Positions 1-7,373 of a stretch of 18,026 nucleotides of DNA are shown piece after piece. Origin of the DNA: Nitrospirota bacterium (GTDB lineage Bacteria > Nitrospirota > Thermodesulfovibrionia > Thermodesulfovibrionales > JdFR-85). Where the stretch lies: contig QIJG01000292.1 in NCBI GenBank assembly GCA_003232715.1, forward strand, positions 1 through 18,026. Direction: 5' to 3'. How positions within the stretch are numbered: position 1 is the stretch's first letter; every line of letters starts with the position of its first letter. The translations under genes and the position numbers were made by a program. The notes under the pieces are model-generated. The model ran no database searches. It was not told where the DNA came from and saw only the letters and a list, made by a program, of their open reading frames with translations.

Positions 1-110
1 TCTATTTACTTGTGAGTTTGACAGCGAGTTATTATTAAGCAAGTCATGAGAGTTTTTGAACACTTGGTGTTTGACATCACTGTTTTTGAATCCCTTGGGG
101 TTTTATTCCC

Positions 111-124
111 CGTCGCTTGCGGCG
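111..124 (+). repeat. Left-end hairpin of the IS200/IS605 element
   Basis: CGTCGC and GCGGCG pair around a TT loop, including one T-G wobble. The sequence closely matches the right-end hairpin and lies just upstream of the transposase start. It is the likely TnpA recognition hairpin and may also limit read-through transcription or translation of tnpA. Confidence 0.6.
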
Positions 125-136
125 TAAAATATATGA

Positions 137-580
137 GTGAGCGAATATATACATAAGAGTTACAATGTTACAGTACTGATGTATCATTTGGTGTTTCCGG
201 CGAAATATAGAAAGGTAGTGTTTGACGATACAGTAGAAGATATTATGAAGGAAGTATTCATGGATATTGAAAAGAGATACATGATGAAGTTTCTGGAGAT
301 TGGAACGGACAAGGATCATGTTCATTTTCTGATACAAGCAGTTCCGACGTATAGCGTGACAAAACTGGTAACGATAATAAAAAGCATCAGTGCCAGAGGA
401 GTATTCCAGCGCTGTCCAGAGGTAAAGCGGAAGCTATGGGGTGGAGAGTTTTGGACTGAGGGATATTTCGCAAGCACAGTTGGGAAACAGGGAAGCGAAG
501 AAATGATTGCGGATTATGTAAAAAAGCAAGGGAGAGAATATATAAGGATACATGAAGATCGACAGCTGGGTCTTTTTTAG
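137..580 (+). CDS. tnpA: IS200/IS605-family transposase TnpA (Y1 HUH)
   Basis: The 147-residue product has the usual length for TnpA transposases, which cut and rejoin single-stranded DNA through a 5'-phosphotyrosine. The HUH metal-binding motif is visible as H61-V-H63 within KDHVHFLI. The catalytic tyrosine is most likely Y127 in IADYVKKQG, on the C-terminal helix. The N-terminal segment MSEYIHKSYN with VTVLMYHLVFPAKYR is characteristic of the family. The start is a GTG at 137. An out-of-frame ATG at 133 overlaps it and opens a very short reading frame, consistent with the weak expression usual for IS200-type genes. The frame is intact and all key residues are present, so it could still be active. 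Family assignment is firm. Confidence 0.93.
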   Translation: MSEYIHKSYNVTVLMYHLVFPAKYRKVVFDDTVEDIMKEVFMDIEKRYMMKFLEIGTDKDHVHFLIQAVPTYSVTKLVTIIKSISARGVFQRCPEVKRKLWGGEFWTEGYFASTVGKQGSEEMIADYVKKQGREYIRIHEDRQLGLF

Positions 581-584
581 TTAA

Positions 585-609
585 TACCCCGTCCGCTTGC
601 GGCGGGGTA
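585..609 (+). repeat. Right-end hairpin of the IS200/IS605 element
   Basis: A near-perfect stem: TACCCCG (585-591) pairs with CGGGGTA (603-609) and CCGC (593-596) with GCGG (599-602), with T592 bulged and a TT loop. It starts 4 bp after the transposase stop codon. In IS608-type elements such a bulged-T hairpin is the TnpA binding site at the right end. Confidence 0.75.
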
Positions 610-625
610 GGTTGTTGCTTTAAAA

Positions 626-830
626 AACACTACTACAGTAGTTCCCTATCAGTTGATCAAGCAGCAGATAGATGTACGTATTACAGCACTTACCGTGGAA
701 TGCTTCTATAAAGGCAAACGAATAGCCAGCTATGAGAGGCAGCCCTCTGAAAGGAAGGCATAGCACTATCGCTGAGCACATGCCAAAAGCACATCAGAGG
801 CTCAGGACCACACCAGTCGCTGCATTATAA
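626..830 (+). pseudogene. istA: IS21-family transposase IstA, C-terminal relic
   Basis: Translation from 626 gives a stretch starting NTTTVVPYQLIKQQIDVRIT and continuing LTVECFYKGKRIASYERQ. It matches the IstA C-terminal region pattern VPY-L-----DVR-TA-TVE-F--G-R-ASH. A +1 frame change near 751-755 is then needed to continue as GRHSTIAEHMPKAHQR, the IstA GxHxT--EHMPKAHQ segment. Reading stops at TAA 828-830. Everything upstream of this fragment (the DDE catalytic domain) and the partner istB are missing. This is a dead remnant, and the neighbouring IS200-type element may have contributed to its truncation. The identification rests on recall of the family pattern, but the two frames joining in the right order make it convincing. 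Confidence 0.75.
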
Positions 831-902
831 AACTCCCTTGCAATTCCTTAAAGATAATGGCATCATTAAGAAAGATTATAACCCCCCTCTTTTGTCTCAT
901 AT

Positions 903-1064
903 GTACAGAACGAGTCAGCAATTCACGGCGAACTTGTACCGTTTTGAGATTGCTTCACTTCACTGGCAATGACAGAAAAGGTCTTCGTAATGTCATTGCG
1001 TGGAGCGTCAGCAACGAAGCAATCCTGCACTGATTGTCACCGTGAATTGCTGAGAACGAGTACA
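903..1064. repeat. Nested palindromic, MITE-like intergenic repeat
   Basis: Three nested inverted repeats share one axis. The outer arms are 916-928 (CAGCAATTCACGG) and 1040-1052 (its exact complement). The middle arms are GATTGCTTC (948-956) and GAAGCAATC (1016-1024). The inner arms are CAATGACA (967-974) and TGTCATTG (991-998). The phrase around GTCATTGCG..GGAGCG..GAAGCAATC resembles a dispersed repeat I recall from several environmental bacterial genomes. There is no ORF inside. It is probably a non-autonomous mobile repeat or a strong cruciform, and it ends just before the operon promoter. Confidence 0.7.
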
Positions 1065-1069
1065 ATTAC

Positions 1070-1098
1070 TTGACAGAACGGAGGTAGCCGCTTATAAT
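1070..1098 (+). promoter_or_regulatory. Consensus sigma-70 promoter of the polysaccharide operon
   Basis: TTGACA (1070-1075) and TATAAT (1093-1098) are both perfect consensus hexamers separated by exactly 17 bp. Transcription would start near 1105, leaving an untranslated leader of about 115 bases before the first gene. All downstream polysaccharide genes point the same way and are closely spaced, so this promoter could drive the whole locus. No operator was recognised. Activity is inferred from sequence only. Confidence 0.7.
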
Positions 1099-1208
1099 AA
1101 TACAACCGAGGTACTTCGCTACTTCAACGAAAGAAATTCGCTACGTCAATGACAGTCGTTAATGTCAATATCACTGAACAAATTTTTGTAAATAATTGTA
1201 TGGCTTAT

Positions 1209-1213
1209 GGAGG
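1209..1213 (+). promoter_or_regulatory. Ribosome binding site fixing the epimerase start
   Basis: GGAGG sits 5 bases before ATG 1219. Because it overlaps the alternative ATG at 1207, it argues for initiation at the second ATG. Confidence 0.6.
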
Positions 1214-1218
1214 GCACA

Positions 1219-2262
1219 ATGCCTTATAACCATAGTGAAACCATTAATTCAACGTTTGAGAGATCTGGAAATAGCCAAAATTTAGTTGATCCATTGAAAG
1301 GAAAGCGTATTTTGATTACAGGTGGTCTCGGCTTTGTTGGCTCGGCCATTGCTCGGCGGCTGGCAGGTATTACTGATATTACATTGGTAGATTCATTGAT
1401 CCCTGAATATGGCGGTAATCTGGCGAACATTCGTAGCATTGAGGATGAAGTTCGAGTGAATATCTCGGATGTTCGCGATCCACACAGTATGCGCTATCTG
1501 GTGCAAGGAATGGATGTGATTTTCAACATGGCTGGGCAAACCAGTCATATGGATTCGATGGAGGATCCGTTCACTGATTTAGAGATTAATGCACATGCAC
1601 AGTTATCTATTCTTGAAGCTGCACGCAAGTACAATCCGCGTGTAAAAATCATCTTTGCAAGTACCCGACAACTTTATGGGAGACCAGAATATCTCCCGGT
1701 AGATGAAAAACATCCGATTCATCCTGTGGATGTTAATGGTATCAATAAGTCGGCTGGTGAGTGGTACCATCTTCTTTATCATCAGGTTTATGGTATTTCC
1801 ACTTGCGTGTTGCGATTAACTAATACCTATGGCCCATGTATGCGTATCAAAGATGCACGTCAGACCTTTGTTGGCATCTGGATTTGCTGTTTGCTGGAAA
1901 GCAAACCGTTTGAGGTTTGGGGTGGGCAACAGTTACGGGATTTTAATTATGTGGAAGATGTGGTCGATGCATTTTTGATGGCGGCTATGAATGATCGGGC
2001 GAATGGCCAAGTATTTAATCTGGGTTCGGATGAAGTGGTGTCGCTAAAGAAACTGGCAGATATTTTAGTGGATGTAAGTGGGGAAGGGTCATTTGATATC
2101 AAGGTATTTCCTGAAGAACGCAAAAAAATTGATATTGGTGATTATTATTCAGATTACACCTTGATTTCTAAAACAATCGGTTGGAAGCCCCGCGTTCAGC
2201 TGGCAGAAGGCATGAAGCGGACGCTTGATTATTATCGAAGCGTGATAGAGAGTTATATTTGA
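1219..2262 (+). CDS. NAD-dependent sugar epimerase/dehydratase (extended SDR)
   Basis: An extended short-chain dehydrogenase acting on nucleotide sugars. The N-terminal Rossmann motif is ITGGLGFVGS (about residues 33-42), and a later segment, RDFNYVEDVVDAFL, is typical of GalE/RmlB-like enzymes. The expected YxxxK catalytic pair reads NGINK (about 173-177), so lysine is kept while the tyrosine position is asparagine. The surrounding phrase HPVDVNGINKSAGEWYHLLY looks conserved from a subfamily I recall, so this is probably not a random mutation. The start at 1219 is chosen because GGAGG (1209-1213) lies 5 bases upstream; an in-frame ATG at 1207 overlaps that site and would add four residues. 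The gene ends in a 4-base overlap with the aminotransferase. It probably supplies a modified nucleotide sugar; exact substrate unknown. Confidence 0.85.
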   Translation: MPYNHSETINSTFERSGNSQNLVDPLKGKRILITGGLGFVGSAIARRLAGITDITLVDSLIPEYGGNLANIRSIEDEVRVNISDVRDPHSMRYLVQGMDVIFNMAGQTSHMDSMEDPFTDLEINAHAQLSILEAARKYNPRVKIIFASTRQLYGRPEYLPVDEKHPIHPVDVNGINKSAGEWYHLLYHQVYGISTCVLRLTNTYGPCMRIKDARQTFVGIWICCLLESKPFEVWGGQQLRDFNYVEDVVDAFLMAAMNDRANGQVFNLGSDEVVSLKKLADILVDVSGEGSFDIKVFPEERKKIDIGDYYSDYTLISKTIGWKPRVQLAEGMKRTLDYYRSVIESYI

Positions 2263-3371
2263 TTCCACAGTGTAATCCCAAAGCCAGTTATCTAGCGCAC
2301 AGGCAGGAAATTGATGCTGCCATTACCCGTGTACTTGAAAGTGGCTGGTATATTCTGGGGAAGGAAGTCGCTGCTTTCGAGACAGAGTTTGCTGACTATA
2401 TTGGAATACCTCATGCGATTGGGGTTGCGAGCGGAACCGATGCCATTGAATTGGCCTTACGGGTGTGTGGCATAGGGCAGGGGGATGTTGTCGCAACCGT
2501 ATCGCATACAGCGGTTGCCACGGTTTCCGCCATTTGCAGGACGGGTGCGACTCCGGTTTTTGTGGATATCGGGGAAGATTTTTTGATGTTGCCTTCATCT
2601 TTGTCTGAGGTTATGCGAATGATGCATCCGCAAAAACCCAAGGTGATAATCGTGGTGCATCTTTACGGACAGGTTGCGGACATGTCCGCAATTCTGGACT
2701 TGGCTAACGAGCATGGTATAAAGGTAATCGAAGATTGTGCCCAGGCACATGGAGCAAGTCTGCAGGGCAGACAAGCAGGGAGTTGGGGGGATATGGGGTG
2801 TTTCAGCTTTTATCCAACCAAAAATCTTGGCGCATTTGGGGATGGCGGGGCGGTTGTTACAAGAAAGGACGAATCTGTCGAAAAACTGCGGAGTTTGCGC
2901 CAATATGGTTGGCGTAAACGATATATCAGCGATGACAATGGCGTGAACAGCAGGCTGGACGAACTACAGGCCGCCGTGTTACGGGTGAAGTTGAAGTATC
3001 TCGATACTGACAATCAGAAACGGCGTGAGATTGCTGCTTTTTACCGTGATCGTATGAAAGATTCACCTTTGGATTTGCCTGTTGAAAATACTGACGTAGA
3101 ACATGTCTATCATCAATTTGTGATTCAAACTTCTGATCGTGGTTTATTGGCTGATCGATTAAAAGCGAATGGCGTGGCAACAAGCATTCATTACCCGGCT
3201 GCCGTCCATCAGCAAACGGCTTATTCAAACAAAGCTTACCGCCCCCTTGCATTGCCTATTACCGAGAAAATAATACCTAAAATATTAAGTCTTCCAATAT
3301 TCCCAGAGATGACTACTGACTGCGTCATAGATGTGAACAATGCAATCCTGTCCGCAATCGGCCGTCGATGA
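2259..3371 (+). CDS. DegT/DnrJ/EryC1/StrS sugar aminotransferase
   Basis: A PLP-dependent aminotransferase that transfers an amino group, usually from glutamate, to a keto-sugar nucleotide. Its 370 residues are normal for the family. ASGTDAIELAL (58-68) is the phosphate-binding region, EDCAQAHGA (158-166) contains the PLP-ring aspartate D159, and FYPTKNLGAFGDGGAVV (184-200) contains the Schiff-base lysine K188. The start is a TTG at 2259 that overlaps the TGA of the epimerase (TTGA), giving the family-typical N-terminus IPQCNPKASYLAHRQEID. Its 3' end overlaps the flippase start by ATGA. Together with the epimerase it predicts an amino-deoxy sugar in the glycan. It resembles FdtB/WecE-type enzymes, but which sugar and which carbon cannot be read from sequence. 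Confidence 0.93.
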   Translation: MIPQCNPKASYLAHRQEIDAAITRVLESGWYILGKEVAAFETEFADYIGIPHAIGVASGTDAIELALRVCGIGQGDVVATVSHTAVATVSAICRTGATPVFVDIGEDFLMLPSSLSEVMRMMHPQKPKVIIVVHLYGQVADMSAILDLANEHGIKVIEDCAQAHGASLQGRQAGSWGDMGCFSFYPTKNLGAFGDGGAVVTRKDESVEKLRSLRQYGWRKRYISDDNGVNSRLDELQAAVLRVKLKYLDTDNQKRREIAAFYRDRMKDSPLDLPVENTDVEHVYHQFVIQTSDRGLLADRLKANGVATSIHYPAAVHQQTAYSNKAYRPLALPITEKIIPKILSLPIFPEMTTDCVIDVNNAILSAIGRR

Positions 3372-4699
3372 ATACATCGGAAATTGGGAAACAAGAGCTT
3401 GATAATAATTTTGGTTATAAAAACCTATCTCGTGGTGTAAAGAGCAAGGCAACAAAGCTATTGTATAGCCTGAGTGATCAGGTTTTCACAGTCGGCGCAA
3501 CTTTTGCCGCGAATGTCCTGCTTGCGCGAGTTGACACACATGCTGGATACGGAACCTTCGTGCTCATCTACTCCATATTCACTTTTCTTAGTGGTATCCA
3601 TAACGCACTGGTACTTGAGCCCTACACAGTATTTGCGGCAGGTAAATATCGAAATGTTTTTTCGGATTACCTGCAACTCTTCATGCGAATAAACGCTGTC
3701 ATAGGTGCGGGATTGGCGCTACTTGTATTGATCGTAGCGGGCGTTTTATATTTTTGGTGGCCGGAATGGTTCAGCATTACCCTTCTTGGGCTGGCTGCCG
3801 CGGTCTTGTTTGTTTTTACAGGTGCTTTTGCTCGCCGCACTTTCTATGTCAATTTTGATGCTCGCTTGGCAGCATTCATGTCTATGGCCTTTTTTGCAAC
3901 AGTGAGTATTGGCCTGACCATTCTTTATTACCAGCAAAAGGTCAATGGTTTTTCTGTGTTTTTGGTGCTTGCGATGGGATGGCTCGTAGCCAGCCCGGTT
4001 TTTTTCTTCAAATACCCTATCCGATCGGGAGCCAGGCGATTTATCTCTTCACATCATAGGTATTGGAGCGGTCACTGGAACTATGCTCGCTGGGTGTTGG
4101 CAACCGCTCTGGTCTTTCAATTATTGGGTCAGGGATACCTATGGATAACCGGGATACTGCTGTCGGTTGAAGATGTGGCAAGCCTAAAGGCAGTGCAAAA
4201 TATCGTTTCACCCGTCAATCTTATATTTAGCTCCATTTCACTGCTTATTTTGCCGCGCATGGCGCATGCTTTTCAGCAACAATCAATAGCAGGATTGACG
4301 CCTATCGTACGGAGGTTACTGGTTGCGGTGCTGGGGGCATCGGCACTTTTTATCTTGTTCATCTACGCTGCGGGAAACCCTATTTTAAATCTCGTTTATG
4401 CGGGGAAATATAATACGGCACTACCGTTGCTTTATATCATTGCGCTGACACCCGCCGCACTGGGGCTTGGAAATGTCTTTAACGATACATTGAAGGCCAT
4501 GGAGCATCCAAAATCAGTTTTTTATGCTTACCTTGGCGGTGGTTTGACGACTATATTGGCGGGCGTTCCGCTAATTCTTGCGTTTGGATTAACTGGCGCG
4601 GCGTGGGGGATGGTGCTGTCTTCGCTGATTTATGGGGTAGTGTTAATGAACAGCTATCATAAATTCGTTCGTACTGTGGGCACAATTCCCGCATGCTAA
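3368..4699 (+). CDS. wzx: Wzx-like polysaccharide flippase
   Basis: A 443-residue, strongly hydrophobic inner-membrane protein with roughly twelve membrane segments, for example around residues 110-130, 137-155, 165-185, 190-210 and several near the C-terminus. A cytoplasmic N-terminal stretch of about 25 residues precedes SLSDQVFTVGATFAANVLLA, which matches the first helix of the polysaccharide-biosynthesis (MOP/MVF) transporters. Such proteins move undecaprenyl-linked repeat units to the periplasmic face. The start ATG overlaps the previous stop (ATGA). Its position between sugar-synthesis genes and a Wzy-like gene supports a Wzx/Wzy pathway. Wzx sequences diverge strongly, so the assignment rests on topology, length and context. 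Confidence 0.82.
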   Translation: MNTSEIGKQELDNNFGYKNLSRGVKSKATKLLYSLSDQVFTVGATFAANVLLARVDTHAGYGTFVLIYSIFTFLSGIHNALVLEPYTVFAAGKYRNVFSDYLQLFMRINAVIGAGLALLVLIVAGVLYFWWPEWFSITLLGLAAAVLFVFTGAFARRTFYVNFDARLAAFMSMAFFATVSIGLTILYYQQKVNGFSVFLVLAMGWLVASPVFFFKYPIRSGARRFISSHHRYWSGHWNYARWVLATALVFQLLGQGYLWITGILLSVEDVASLKAVQNIVSPVNLIFSSISLLILPRMAHAFQQQSIAGLTPIVRRLLVAVLGASALFILFIYAAGNPILNLVYAGKYNTALPLLYIIALTPAALGLGNVFNDTLKAMEHPKSVFYAYLGGGLTTILAGVPLILAFGLTGAAWGMVLSSLIYGVVLMNSYHKFVRTVGTIPAC

Positions 4700-5511
4700 T
4701 ACTTTGCGCCGAAGGTTTGGGGATAAATTATAGTAAAATGCTACGCGTACTTATAAAAAGAGCATTATCAAATAACTGTCATTTTAAAAGGTTTAGAGCT
4801 AAACGATTCTTCCGGCAGTACCAAGAGATTTCGGCACAAGAAGCCGAAGCGGTGACTGAAATGCTGTCAAATAGCTGGAAAGATACATCAATCCCAGATC
4901 AGCAGTTTCAAATTGTCAATGATCAGTTGACCGATTATCGCAATGGTCATCCAGACCCGACATTCGACAGCCTTACAAACATTCTGACGCGTAATATTCC
5001 GGAACTAAATAGCTGTAAGATACTTGAAATCGGATGTTCCAGTGGCTATTTGTCCGAGATCTTCCGCATTAAGGGAATATTCTCAAGATATCAAGGATGT
5101 GACTACTCACCGGCGTTTATAAAATCTGCCCGAAAATTATATCCGTATAACCAATGGGATGTTGAAGATGCAACAGCATTGAGCTATCAAGATGATTCAT
5201 TTAATCTTGTAATATCCGGATGTTGTGTTTTACACATCTTTGATTATGCTGCCGCAATTGCCCAGGCAGCCCGTGTGGCACGCAAATATGTGGTATTTCA
5301 CCGCACGCCGGTTTTCAACAATAAGGGGCCTGTTTTTTATCTTAAGCACGCCTATGGGGTTAAGATGTTGGAGATTCATTTTTGTGAAAAGGAATTAAGC
5401 AGGCTTATGGCATCTGAGGGCCTCAGTATAATTGATGAGGAAATTATAGATTCATTCTTTTGCGATGAAAATTCATTTTCAATAAAGACATATCTATGCG
5501 TCAAATCCTGA
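4693..5511 (+). CDS. Class I SAM-dependent methyltransferase
   Basis: The product carries the SAM-binding motif I KILEIGCSSGYL (about 109-120), an acidic residue after strand 2 in GCDYSP (D137), and DDSFNLVISGCCVLHIFD (about 167-184), the motif expected for Methyltransf_11-type enzymes. The N-terminal ~100 residues are a helical region without a recognised domain. The first in-frame ATG overlaps the flippase end by 7 bases. A second ATG at 4738 would remove 15 residues and begin MLRVLIKRALSNN, which looks at least as natural; neither has a good Shine-Dalgarno. By context it most likely methylates a sugar of the repeat unit. A lipid-carrier or protein substrate cannot be excluded. Confidence 0.82.
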   Translation: MLILCAEGLGINYSKMLRVLIKRALSNNCHFKRFRAKRFFRQYQEISAQEAEAVTEMLSNSWKDTSIPDQQFQIVNDQLTDYRNGHPDPTFDSLTNILTRNIPELNSCKILEIGCSSGYLSEIFRIKGIFSRYQGCDYSPAFIKSARKLYPYNQWDVEDATALSYQDDSFNLVISGCCVLHIFDYAAAIAQAARVARKYVVFHRTPVFNNKGPVFYLKHAYGVKMLEIHFCEKELSRLMASEGLSIIDEEIIDSFFCDENSFSIKTYLCVKS

Positions 5512-5557
5512 TTAACAAAATAAAATCAACTAACATTCAACCAATTGGTAGTCCAAG

Positions 5558-6448
5558 ATGAAATTAACGAATCTTTTTGGTCACATTATTAATCATCCTC
5601 TAAACCGCAATCACAAGGTGCGAGCTATCATGCGCTTCGTGAGATGGCAGCTTGGTAGTCGGCTGGTGCGTGGCGGCATACTCTATCCATGGGTGAACGG
5701 AACCCGGTTTATCGTCAGAACAGGGGAAACCGGGCTTACGCAGAATATTTACTGCGGATTACAGGACTATTCCGAAATGGCATTTGTACTGCATGTGCTA
5801 AGACAAGAGGATTTGTTTGTCGATATTGGAGCGAATCTCGGTTCTTATACCCTTCTTGCCTGCGGTGCGATTGGCGCACGGGGCTATGTTTTTGAGCCTG
5901 TTCCTGCAACCTACGCGCGGCTTATGGATAATATTCGCATCAATAATCTATCTTACAAGGTTAATGCTTTTAATATTGGTATTGGGAACAAAGCTGGAGA
6001 ACTTCGATTTACATCAAATCAGGATACAATGAATCACGTTGTATGCGAGGGCGATGAGCATGAATCCGATATTCGTATCAAAGTATTTACGCTGGATTCC
6101 CTTTTGAAAGCCGAAAACCCTTGTGTAATGAAAATTGACGTAGAGGGATATGAAACCCTTGTTCTTAGAGGCGCGCATTGCGTTCTTGGAAGAGAATCAC
6201 TGCATTCGATCATTATTGAACTGAATGGGAATGGGAAAAAATACGGTTTTGATGATGCCGATATTGTTTGCACGCTAGCAAAATACGGATTCAGGCCATT
6301 TGGTTATGATCCGCTGAACAGAAGTTTACATCAACTTGATGTAAAGAATAAGGAATCGTCCAACACGATATTCATCAAGAAGGTTGACTATGTCGAAATG
6401 AGATGCAAAGAGGCATCAGCTGTGATTATGCAAGGGATCGAGATATGA
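5558..6448 (+). CDS. FkbM-family methyltransferase (first copy)
   Basis: FkbM-type methyltransferases O-methylate sugars or polyketides. Visible hallmarks are FVDIGANLGSYT (87-98, SAM-binding glycine loop), VFEPVPATY (111-119, acidic residue contacting the SAM ribose region), and MKIDVEGYE (191-199) followed by LRGAH, the family signature. The 296 residues are normal, with an N-terminal helical extension of about 60 residues. A 46-base gap separates it from the previous gene, and its ATG has no clear Shine-Dalgarno. A second, distinct FkbM gene lies at 11949, so the locus probably methylates two different hydroxyls. Confidence 0.92.
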   Translation: MKLTNLFGHIINHPLNRNHKVRAIMRFVRWQLGSRLVRGGILYPWVNGTRFIVRTGETGLTQNIYCGLQDYSEMAFVLHVLRQEDLFVDIGANLGSYTLLACGAIGARGYVFEPVPATYARLMDNIRINNLSYKVNAFNIGIGNKAGELRFTSNQDTMNHVVCEGDEHESDIRIKVFTLDSLLKAENPCVMKIDVEGYETLVLRGAHCVLGRESLHSIIIELNGNGKKYGFDDADIVCTLAKYGFRPFGYDPLNRSLHQLDVKNKESSNTIFIKKVDYVEMRCKEASAVIMQGIEI

Positions 6449-6491
6449 AGCCCCGGGTTAGCCTAAGAGACTTAAATTCGCTGGGAGGGAG

Positions 6492-7373
6492 ATGGTGAAG
6501 AAAGAAACAAAAATTAGAATAATGAAAACACCAATTTTAGGCGCAACCATTCTCTTTGTGGTTCTATTACGGGGCGCGTGGCGATATTTTTCTGGTCCGT
6601 TACTCAATATGCTTTCTTGGTTGTTCAGGTCTCGGGAAGTGGCAAATTATACTTATGATTTAACCGAAACCAATAAACGATATTTAGCGGCACTAATCGC
6701 GGATATTACATGGCAGGATTTTAATGAAATAATAGCGTATATCCATGAAATTGACGAAGATGAAAGTCTGAAACGCCACATCGAAAGTCAGACAAGAAAA
6801 AGCCACCTTGCTTTTATGGCGGATAGTGAGGTGCGTTTTGGCTGGAGAGTGGGTTGGCATGCATTTATGAGAGCACTGAAGCCAAAGGTTGTGGTGGAGA
6901 CCGGCGTTGATAAAGGTTTGGGGTCTTGTGTTCTCATTTCCGCACTAACGAGGAATAAAGAAGATGGATATGAAGGCTATTACTATGGCACAGATATTGA
7001 CAAAGATGCCAGTTACTTGCTGTCCTCGAAACAAAAAGAGTTCGGTAAAGTGCTATATGGGGACTCGATAAAATCACTGAAAAGATTCAATAAAAAAATT
7101 GATATTTTTATTAACGATAGCGACCATTCTTCAGGATATGAAGCGAATGAATACCTAACAGTTGAACCCGCACTCGCAAAAGCATCAATCGTACTTGGGG
7201 ACAACTCGCACGTAACCAGTAAGCTTTTGGAGGTTTCGTTAAAAACGGGGAGACAATTTATCTTCTTTCAAGAAAAGCCGTTAAATCACTGGTATCCAGG
7301 AGCCGGTATAGGAATATCATTTACAAGACAGGGAGGATTACCCCGTGCGCAAAGCACCATCTACAAGGTTTGA
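6492..7373 (+). CDS. SAM-dependent methyltransferase with N-terminal hydrophobic segment
   Basis: A Rossmann-type methyltransferase of the Methyltransf_24 kind. Motif I is VVVETGVDKGLGS (133-145), YGTDID (165-170) follows strand 2, and IDIFINDSDHS (203-213) carries the DSDH signature of that group. Residues about 14-27 (ILGATILFVVLLRG) form a hydrophobic segment that could anchor the protein to the inner membrane. Translation may begin at ATG 6492 or GTG 6495: GGAGG at 6484-6488 is 3 bases from the first and a more favourable 6 bases from the second. It overlaps the next glycosyltransferase by 29 bases. A sugar O-methyl transfer role is inferred from context; the acceptor is unknown. Confidence 0.78.
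   Translation: MVKKETKIRIMKTPILGATILFVVLLRGAWRYFSGPLLNMLSWLFRSREVANYTYDLTETNKRYLAALIADITWQDFNEIIAYIHEIDEDESLKRHIESQTRKSHLAFMADSEVRFGWRVGWHAFMRALKPKVVVETGVDKGLGSCVLISALTRNKEDGYEGYYYGTDIDKDASYLLSSKQKEFGKVLYGDSIKSLKRFNKKIDIFINDSDHSSGYEANEYLTVEPALAKASIVLGDNSHVTSKLLEVSLKTGRQFIFFQEKPLNHWYPGAGIGISFTRQGGLPRAQSTIYKV

Larger units (their letters stand above)
88..610 (+). mobile_element. IS200/IS605-family insertion sequence (TnpA only)
   Basis: A compact element made of one Y1 transposase gene between two related hairpins. The left hairpin (about 111-124) and the right hairpin (585-609) share the core CGCTTGCGGCG. The right one pairs TACCCCG with CGGGGTA and CCGC with GCGG around a TT loop, leaving T592 bulged. 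Subterminal imperfect hairpins with a bulged T are what TnpA of this family binds as single strands. No accessory TnpB is present. Exact ends cannot be fixed because this family makes no terminal inverted repeats or target duplications; the boundaries given are approximate. The right end lies about 15 bp from an IstA relic, so the region looks like an insertion-sequence graveyard. Confidence 0.8.

Noticed and set aside
903..1064. CRISPR-like repeats considered because of recurring short motifs.
   Set aside because: The motifs are inverted around one axis, not direct repeats with regular spacers, and no cas genes are present.
1080..1092. GGAGGTAGCCGCT resembles the ops/JUMPstart antitermination element (GGCGGTAGC) of polysaccharide operons.
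   Set aside because: It lies in the spacer between the -35 and -10 hexamers, upstream of the predicted transcript start, so it would not be transcribed; it also differs from consensus at a key base.
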